18,470 nucleotides of DNA. It comes from an uncultured Verrucomicrobiota bacterium. GTDB lineage: Bacteria; Verrucomicrobiota; Verrucomicrobiia; Chthoniobacterales; SZAS-18. The stretch is taken from NCBI GenBank assembly GCA_937871685.1, contig CALMOL010000432.1:5180-23649 (forward strand), written 5' to 3'. The position numbers and the translations under genes are program-made. A model generated the notes under the pieces. It was not told where the DNA came from, ran no database searches, and saw only the letters and a program-made list of their open reading frames with translations. Positions 14,259-18,470 of the stretch are shown in pieces; position 1 is the stretch's first letter, and every line of letters starts with the position of its first letter.

Positions 14259-15314
14259 TCAGTATTTGATCGTGGCGACGCGGTCGAGGACGCGCTTCTG
14301 CAGCGCCTCGGGCAGCGGCGAGTAATCGAGCTGCTTCGCATACTTCTGCCCATCACCCAGCGCCCATTTCAGGAAGTCCACGAGCTTCTTGCCCTTGTTC
14401 GGATCCTTGTCGTCCTTCTTGATCTGCTCATAGACGAGTAGCCAAGTCACGCCCGAAATGGGGTAGGCACCCTCGCCGGGCGGGTTGACGATGGAGAAAC
14501 GGAAGTCGTCGGGAATCTGCGCGGCGCCGATGGCGGCGGTGACGGACTCCAGCGAGGGCGTCACGTATTTGCCGGCGGAGTTCTTCATGTCCGCGACGGG
14601 CAGCTTCTGCTGGCGTGCGAAGATCAGCTCGACGTAGCCGATGGAGTTGGCGTTCTGCTTGACCTGCGAGGTGACGCCCTCGTTGCCCTTGCCGCCGAGG
14701 CCGGTGGGCCAGGAAACGGCGGTGTTGGTGCCAACCTTCGCCTTCCACTCCGGCGAGACCGCGGAAAGGAAGTCCGTGAAGATGTAGGAGGTGCCGGAGC
14801 CATCAGCGCGATGGACCACCACGATCTCGGCGTCCGGCAGCTTGGTCTGCGGATTCTGGCCGGCGATGGCGGGATCGTTCCACTTCTTGACCTTTCCGAG
14901 GAAGATGTCGGCCACGGTGGGGCCGTCGAGCTTGAGGGCGGTGACGCCCTCGACGTTGAACGTCAGCACCACGGCGCCGGCCACGGTGGGGATGTGGAGG
15001 AGCTTGCCGCCCTTGGCCTTGCCGAGGTTCTCGTCGGACACGGGGCCGTCGGAGGCGCCGAAGTCCACCGTCTGCTCCAGGATTTGCTTCTGGCCGCCAC
15101 CGGAGCCGACGGACTGGTAGTTGATCGAGACGGAGCCATCCACCTTCTTGTATTCGGCGAACCACTTCGAGTAGATCGGGAAGGGGAAAGAGGCGCCGGC
15201 GCCGGTGAGCGAGCTGCTTTGGGCCGCGGCGGACATGCCAAGGCCGAGGCAGGCGGCCGCCGCAGCGGCGACGAAGGCTCGGCGGGTGAAACTTGGGGAG
15301 GAGTTGCGAATCAT
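14259..15314 (-). CDS. pstS: Phosphate-binding protein PstS
   Basis: The 351-residue product starts with a signal sequence of twin-arginine type (SFTRRAFVAAAAAACLGLG at 8-26, probable cut after AAA near 31). Phosphate-contact blocks of the PstS family follow: LTGAGASFPFP at 36-46, VGSGGGQKQI, VDFGASDGPVSD, and HRADGSGTSYIFTDFLS. The mature protein captures phosphate in the periplasm and delivers it to PstCA. The ATG at 15312-15314 is fixed by the signal peptide. The gene heads the minus-strand pst operon and faces phoU across a 155-bp gap with a Pho-box-like repeat. Expression is probably induced by phosphate starvation. A Tat route for PstS is less usual than Sec. Confidence 0.96.
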   Translation of the reverse strand: MIRNSSPSFTRRAFVAAAAAACLGLGMSAAAQSSSLTGAGASFPFPIYSKWFAEYKKVDGSVSINYQSVGSGGGQKQILEQTVDFGASDGPVSDENLGKAKGGKLLHIPTVAGAVVLTFNVEGVTALKLDGPTVADIFLGKVKKWNDPAIAGQNPQTKLPDAEIVVVHRADGSGTSYIFTDFLSAVSPEWKAKVGTNTAVSWPTGLGGKGNEGVTSQVKQNANSIGYVELIFARQQKLPVADMKNSAGKYVTPSLESVTAAIGAAQIPDDFRFSIVNPPGEGAYPISGVTWLLVYEQIKKDDKDPNKGKKLVDFLKWALGDGQKYAKQLDYSPLPEALQKRVLDRVATIKY

Positions 15315-15404
15315 ATCGTAGGATGAGCCGGGGATTCCCGACGGGCGGGGCCTTCCGGCGAGGGAACCATGCCCGACATTCCCGCCGCCCGCCCGCCGCG
15401 AACC

Positions 15405-15422
15405 GTTACATCTTTGTTACGA
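15405..15422. promoter_or_regulatory. Pho-box-like direct repeat between pstS and phoU
   Basis: GTTACAT (15405-15411) and GTTACGA (15416-15422) are direct repeats separated by four bases, an 11-bp period. Read toward pstS the site is TCGTAAC-aaag-ATGTAAC, close in layout to the E. coli PhoB box of two CTGTCAT-like 7-mers with a 4-bp A/T-rich spacer. It lies about 90 bp upstream of pstS and 48 bp upstream of phoU, so it could serve either or both. No good -10 box was found at the expected distance. Confidence 0.6.
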
Positions 15423-15469
15423 AGAATTGCCCGCGCCGGCACCCCTTTGCGACGATACGGTTTCCCGCC

Positions 15470-16156
15470 ATGCCCCAAGTCCACATCCTCCGCTCCTTCG
15501 ATGAGGCGCTCGACCGTCTGCGTGACACGGTGCTCATGATGGCCTCGCTCACCGAGCGCTCCCTAAGCAACGCGTTGCGGGGCCTCTTCGACCGTGATTC
15601 CGACCTCTGCAACAAGGCGATCGCCGACGACGAGGAAATCGACGTCCTGGAAAAGCAGGTGGACCGCGAGGGCTACGACATCCTGATGCGCTTCCAACCC
15701 GTGGCGAAGGACTTCCGGCAGGTGATCGCCACCATGAAGGTGAGTGGGAACCTGGAGCGGGTGGGGGACGCGGCGGTGTCCATCGCGCGCCGGGTGAAGA
15801 AGCTCAATGGGCATGCCCTCCTTTCCGAGACCAAGCTGGTGGAGCCAATGTATGCCGAGGCGGTGGCGATGCTGAAGGACGCCATCGGAGCCTTCGTGGA
15901 CGGTGACACCGAGCTGGCCCTCGCGATCAAGCCACGCGACCGCGTGCTGGACGCGATGAACAAGCAGATCGCCGATCAGTTGACTGAGGCGATGCCGCGC
16001 AACCCGGACCATCTGCGCGGCTTCCTGAACCTCATCTTCGTCGCCCGCGCCCTGGAGCGCGTCGGCGACCACGCCACGAACATCGCCGAGGACGCGATCT
16101 TCGCGAAGGACGCCCAGGACATCCGCCACGCGCACCCGGCGAAGGTTGAGGCGTGA
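15470..16156 (+). CDS. phoU: Phosphate-signalling protein PhoU
   Basis: The 228-residue product is an all-helical PhoU with two homologous halves. The metal-binding motif ERVGD occurs twice, at 96-100 and 196-200, exactly 100 residues apart, each followed by an Ala-rich helix (AAVSIARR and HATNIAED). PhoU links the Pst transporter to the PhoR sensor kinase and keeps the Pho regulon off when phosphate is plentiful. The ATG at 15470-15472 (MPQVHILRSFDEAL) gives the usual length. The 59-residue upstream extension overlaps the regulatory gap and is rejected. In many bacteria phoU follows pstB. Here it is divergent from pstS, so it can be controlled separately. Confidence 0.95.
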   Translation: MPQVHILRSFDEALDRLRDTVLMMASLTERSLSNALRGLFDRDSDLCNKAIADDEEIDVLEKQVDREGYDILMRFQPVAKDFRQVIATMKVSGNLERVGDAAVSIARRVKKLNGHALLSETKLVEPMYAEAVAMLKDAIGAFVDGDTELALAIKPRDRVLDAMNKQIADQLTEAMPRNPDHLRGFLNLIFVARALERVGDHATNIAEDAIFAKDAQDIRHAHPAKVEA

Positions 16157-16172
16157 GGTGGCGCGCTACCGA

Positions 16173-16318
16173 CTGGTCTTTGTGGAGTGCGGGAGCTTGC
16201 TCCCGCTCTTCACACCCCAACGCCACGGTCCGCGCGCAAGATTCCTTGTCGGAAGTTTGGTCCTGGTTCGAGGCTGGGTTGAAAGCGGGAGCAAGCTCCC
16301 GCACTCCACAAAGACCAG
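16173..16318. repeat. Nested REP-like inverted repeat between phoU and hisB
   Basis: Arms 16173-16207 and 16284-16318 form a perfect 35-bp inverted repeat around a 76-nt spacer. Each arm also contains its own small palindrome, GCGGGAGC and GCTCCCGC around a two-base centre (16189-16206 and 16285-16302). The whole could form one large cruciform or two small hairpins. It fills most of the 185-bp gap between convergent phoU and hisB and may serve as a two-way transcription end. Translated, it gives peptide strings such as VECGSLLPL that I associate with spurious ORFs in Verrucomicrobiota. The element is probably a dispersed family. Confidence 0.9.
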
Positions 16319-16341
16319 CCGCGGCACTAACGCGGAGGCCC

Positions 16342-16947
16342 CTACACCAGCATTCCCTTGGTGCTGGGCACGCCGGGGAAGCGCGGATCGTGGCGTAGCG
16401 CTTGGTCCAGCGCTCGTGCCACACCCTTGAACAGCGCCTCGGCCGCGTGATGCAGGTCGCGGCCATGCAAGATCTCCGCGTGGAGCGTCACGCCGCCATG
16501 AACGCAGAAGGCGCGAAGGAATTCCTCCACGAGCTGGAGCGGGAAGTGTCCGCCGATGGGCTGGTGCCGCACCACATCGATTTCTGGCGGGAGCGCGAGG
16601 CGGAGGAACGGCCGGCCGCTCAGGTCGAGCGCCACGCGGGCGAGCGTCTCGTCCATCGGGAGCAAGAATTGGCCGTAGCGCGTGATTCCCGCCCGGTCGC
16701 CGAGCGCCTTGGCAAGCGCTTGGCCCAGCACGATGCCGCAGTCCTCCACCGTGTGGTGGGCGTCCACCGCGGTGTCGCCCTCGGCGGCAAGCGTGAGATC
16801 CGTCCCGCTGTGCCGCGCGAAGAGCACGAGCATGTGGTCGAAGAAAGCCAGCCCCGTGCGCACGGACGACTCGCCCCGCCCGTCGAGGCGCCAGGTGCAT
16901 TCGACGTGGGTCTCGGCGGTGGTGCGGGCGACGACGGCGGAACGCAT
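16342..16947 (-). CDS. hisB: Imidazoleglycerol-phosphate dehydratase
   Basis: The 201-residue product is a monofunctional HisB of normal length. The paired metal-binding motifs are present: FFDHML at 35-40, DAHHTVED at 62-69 with His64, His65 and Glu68, and the second repeat DLHHAAEALFKGVARAL at 164-180 with His166, His167 and Glu170. DETLARVALDLSGRP at 99-113 is another family block. It dehydrates imidazole glycerol phosphate to imidazole acetol phosphate, the sixth step of histidine synthesis, in the cytoplasm with Mn. The start at 16945-16947 gives a slightly variant N-terminus (MRSAVVARTTAET). No other his gene is visible in the window. A 7-bp tandem array begins 12 bp upstream of the start codon. 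Confidence 0.95.
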   Translation of the reverse strand: MRSAVVARTTAETHVECTWRLDGRGESSVRTGLAFFDHMLVLFARHSGTDLTLAAEGDTAVDAHHTVEDCGIVLGQALAKALGDRAGITRYGQFLLPMDETLARVALDLSGRPFLRLALPPEIDVVRHQPIGGHFPLQLVEEFLRAFCVHGGVTLHAEILHGRDLHHAAEALFKGVARALDQALRHDPRFPGVPSTKGMLV

Positions 16948-16958
16948 GGCGGCACTGT

Positions 16959-16993
16959 GATTGCCGATTGGCGATTGCCAATTGCCGATTTCA
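16959..16993. repeat. Tandem heptamer array upstream of hisB
   Basis: Five consecutive 7-bp units run from 16959 to 16993: GATTGCC, GATTGGC, GATTGCC, AATTGCC and GATTTCA. The first four differ from GATTGCC by at most one base. ATTGGC and GCCAAT inside it (16967-16972 and 16977-16982) can also form a short hairpin. The array sits in the 99-bp gap between hisB and the small secreted-protein gene, in the likely hisB leader. It has a different sequence but the same unit length as the repeats in the pst operon. Confidence 0.8.
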
Positions 16994-17046
16994 CCGGCGC
17001 CTCGTCCTGCGACCGCGGAGTCGGTCCAGAGATAAATTAGACCGCC

Positions 17047-17571
17047 CTACCGACGGACGAAAACCTGCCGCGCGCGAAACTCACGCCCATCGGCGAGGCG
17101 CACGCGGGTCTCCTGGGCGAAGCGGCTGGCGTCCAGCCGGCGGCGCGTGACCCACATCTCGGCGTCTTGGCCGTTGCGTGCCTTGTAGCGCAGCCGGGTG
17201 CGAAGGGCCTGCGCGGCCTCGTCCCAAGCGGCGGCGCGCTCGACGCGGCCCAGTGGGCTCTCGGCCGGGCGCGGCACGTCGTCGAGCGTCAGCTCTTCGG
17301 TGGATTGCACCACGCTGGAGCGCGCCCGGATGGCCACGCGTCCCGCGGCCGGCTCGATGACCTGCGTGACGGGCACCCGCTCCAGCACGCCGATCTCCAG
17401 CGAGTTGTATCCTTGTGCGGCCAGCATCTCGCGCATCGGCTCGGACTGGGCACGGTCCAAGCTCCAGGTCCCGCGCAAGTCCTCCGGGCTGCCGGCCAGC
17501 GCGGACCGCACGAAGGCGAAGGCGCCAGCGAAGAGCGCGAGCGCGAGGCGACGGCCGGAGGGGAAATCCAT
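17047..17571 (-). CDS. Small secreted protein of unknown function
   Basis: The 174-residue product begins with a Sec-type signal peptide (Arg-Arg near 7-8, then LALALFAGAFAFVRSALA, likely cut after 26). The mature part opens with DLRGTWSLDRAQSEPMREML and then has alternating hydrophobic strands (GRVAIRARSSVV, LRTRLRYKAR, AEMWVTRRRL, REFRARQVFVRR). The GTW opening and beta-rich remainder suggest a lipocalin-like barrel of the kind seen in small secreted hypothetical proteins, but no family can be named with confidence. It has no lipobox or C-terminal anchor. The start at 17569-17571 is fixed by the signal peptide. It lies 42 bp after the PEP-CTERM gene and 99 bp before hisB, all on one strand, so it may share a transcript with the PEP-CTERM protein. 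Confidence 0.75.
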   Translation of the reverse strand: MDFPSGRRLALALFAGAFAFVRSALAGSPEDLRGTWSLDRAQSEPMREMLAAQGYNSLEIGVLERVPVTQVIEPAAGRVAIRARSSVVQSTEELTLDDVPRPAESPLGRVERAAAWDEAAQALRTRLRYKARNGQDAEMWVTRRRLDASRFAQETRVRLADGREFRARQVFVRR

Positions 17572-17613
17572 TCGGTGATGGGGAGATCGGCGAGCTGGCC
17601 ACGCAACGCGTCC

Positions 17614-18470
17614 TCAGCACCCGCGCCGGCGCCGCAGGCGCTGCGCGCCGACGAGCGCGGCGAGGCCCACGGCCGCGAGGGCGACGGGCGCGGGCTCGGG
17701 GACGACGGCGAGCTGCGGCGCGATGTCGCCGAGGGTCGAGGTCGCGGTGAGCGTGAGGAGCGAGCCGGTGCGGGCGGTGGTGAAACCGCCGCTGACGTTG
17801 TTGTAGGCGCCGCTCAGGCGGACGAACTGCGCGCTGCCCGGGTCGTTGAGGAGCGACGTGTTCCCCACCGAGCCGAAGAGGCCGCCGCCCGCATAGAGGT
17901 CGTTCGCGGGGACGCGGTAGCCGGCGCCGGTGCCGGCGTTGTAGGCGGTGCCGATGGCCGCGCCATAGAACACGGCGTCCACCGGGATGGAAGCGGCGGT
18001 GATCGCCCCGGCCACGCCCGCGAAGATGCCCACGCCGTCGGCGTTCGAGCCGCCGTTGCCGAAGACGCCGGCGGAGGCGGCGGTGCCGAAGCCATCGCCG
18101 GCCGTCGTGCCGGTGTCGATGAACCGCAGCCAGTTCGCGCCGGAGATGTCGGTGACGGGTGCGGGCTCACGCTGCATTCCCTCGAAGCCGTTGATGAGCC
18201 GGCCGGAGCCGCCGACGTAGATCACGTCGCCCGCGTTCACGGTGCCGGTGGTGAGATTGAAGCCGTAGGTGAGCGAGCCTCCGGCGGCCCAGCCGTTCGG
18301 GGAGGCGGTCCCGTTGTTGGCCCAGACCACCGAGTAGGGAGTGGAGGAAAAGTTGATCGTCTGCGTGGCGATGACCTGCACGTATTCGTAGGGCGAGTCG
18401 GTTCCCGCCGGATTGGCGAGGAAGCCGGAGACAGCGAGGGGAGCGGGGTCGGCAAACGCGACGGCGGGGG
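17614..18470 (-). CDS. PEP-CTERM surface protein, N-terminus beyond right edge
   Basis: At least 284 residues are encoded, and the frame stays open to the window edge, so the start and signal peptide are outside. The end is a classic PEP-CTERM sorting tail: VVPEPAP, a hydrophobic segment (VALAAVGLAALVGA), and a basic cluster (RLRRRRGC). Such tails direct export through exosortase (XrtA/EpsH) systems, with cleavage at the PEP site. The visible N-terminal part (FLANPAGTDSPYEYVQVIA) resembles the start of lamin-tail-like domains, which often read P-x-G-x-D-x-x-EYVEL. The middle is Gly, Ala, Asn and Thr rich, as in extracellular matrix proteins. No exosortase or glycosyltransferase genes are in view. 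A GTG at 18379-18381 is an internal codon and not a likely start. Confidence 0.88.
   Translation of the reverse strand, partial: PAVAFADPAPLAVSGFLANPAGTDSPYEYVQVIATQTINFSSTPYSVVWANNGTASPNGWAAGGSLTYGFNLTTGTVNAGDVIYVGGSGRLINGFEGMQREPAPVTDISGANWLRFIDTGTTAGDGFGTAASAGVFGNGGSNADGVGIFAGVAGAITAASIPVDAVFYGAAIGTAYNAGTGAGYRVPANDLYAGGGLFGSVGNTSLLNDPGSAQFVRLSGAYNNVSGGFTTARTGSLLTLTATSTLGDIAPQLAVVPEPAPVALAAVGLAALVGAQRLRRRRGC

Noticed and set aside
16146..16430. Short open frames over the phoU-hisB gap
   Set aside because: They translate the inverted repeat and its spacer, and similar strings arise in both directions. There is no codon bias or start signal.
1..18470. tRNA genes, rRNA, CRISPR arrays, integrases or transposases
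   Set aside because: I looked through the gaps and reading frames and saw no cloverleaf-like or CRISPR-like pattern and no mobile-element protein. Short or degenerate examples could be missed by eye.

Overview
The window is about 18.5 kb of high-GC bacterial chromosome carrying 19 protein-coding genes, two of them cut by the window edges. No rRNA, tRNA, CRISPR array, transposase or phage gene was found. The likely source is a Verrucomicrobiota bacterium, perhaps of the Opitutales group. This is inferred from a PEP-CTERM surface protein, high GC3, intergenic palindromes and heptameric repeats, and start codons that almost all lack a Shine-Dalgarno sequence and follow a pyrimidine-rich stretch. 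The phylum call is a judgement, not a proof.

Left block (1-5905, all minus strand). In transcription order: a pterin-4a-carbinolamine dehydratase closed by a clear rho-independent terminator; an esterase of the alpha/beta-hydrolase fold; a RimK-like ATP-grasp ligase; a GCS2/YbdK-type carboxylate-amine ligase; an 89-residue aromatic-rich protein overlapping an AbiEii-type nucleotidyltransferase; a membrane-anchored TPR protein with a Pro/Ala-rich tail; and an edge-truncated unknown reading frame. The esterase, ATP-grasp and GCS2 genes look like a three-gene pathway with two different amide-bond-forming enzymes. This is the best candidate here for an uncharacterised metabolic system.

Middle block (5906-11144). 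The plus-strand cysK (cysteine synthase) diverges from the dehydratase. It converges on a glycogen-debranching enzyme (glgX type), which is followed upstream by a secreted metal-dependent amidohydrolase.

Phosphate block (11145-16156). pstS, pstC, pstA and pstB run on the minus strand in the classical order. phoU is not at the end of the operon. It is transcribed divergently from pstS across a 155-bp gap that holds a good Pho-box-like direct repeat. Long inverted repeats built from 7-bp units fill the pstS-pstC gap and, more weakly, the pstC-pstA gap. They could set the ratio of binding protein to permease.

Right block (16157-18470). A nested inverted repeat separates convergent phoU and hisB. 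Upstream of hisB lie a 7-bp tandem array, a small secreted protein of unknown function, and the C-terminal part of a PEP-CTERM protein that runs off the right edge. A recurrent theme is the set of heptamer-based repeats and hairpins confined to gene gaps (3529-3626, 13049-13114, 14148-14238, 16959-16993), plus the REP-like palindrome pair at 16173-16318.
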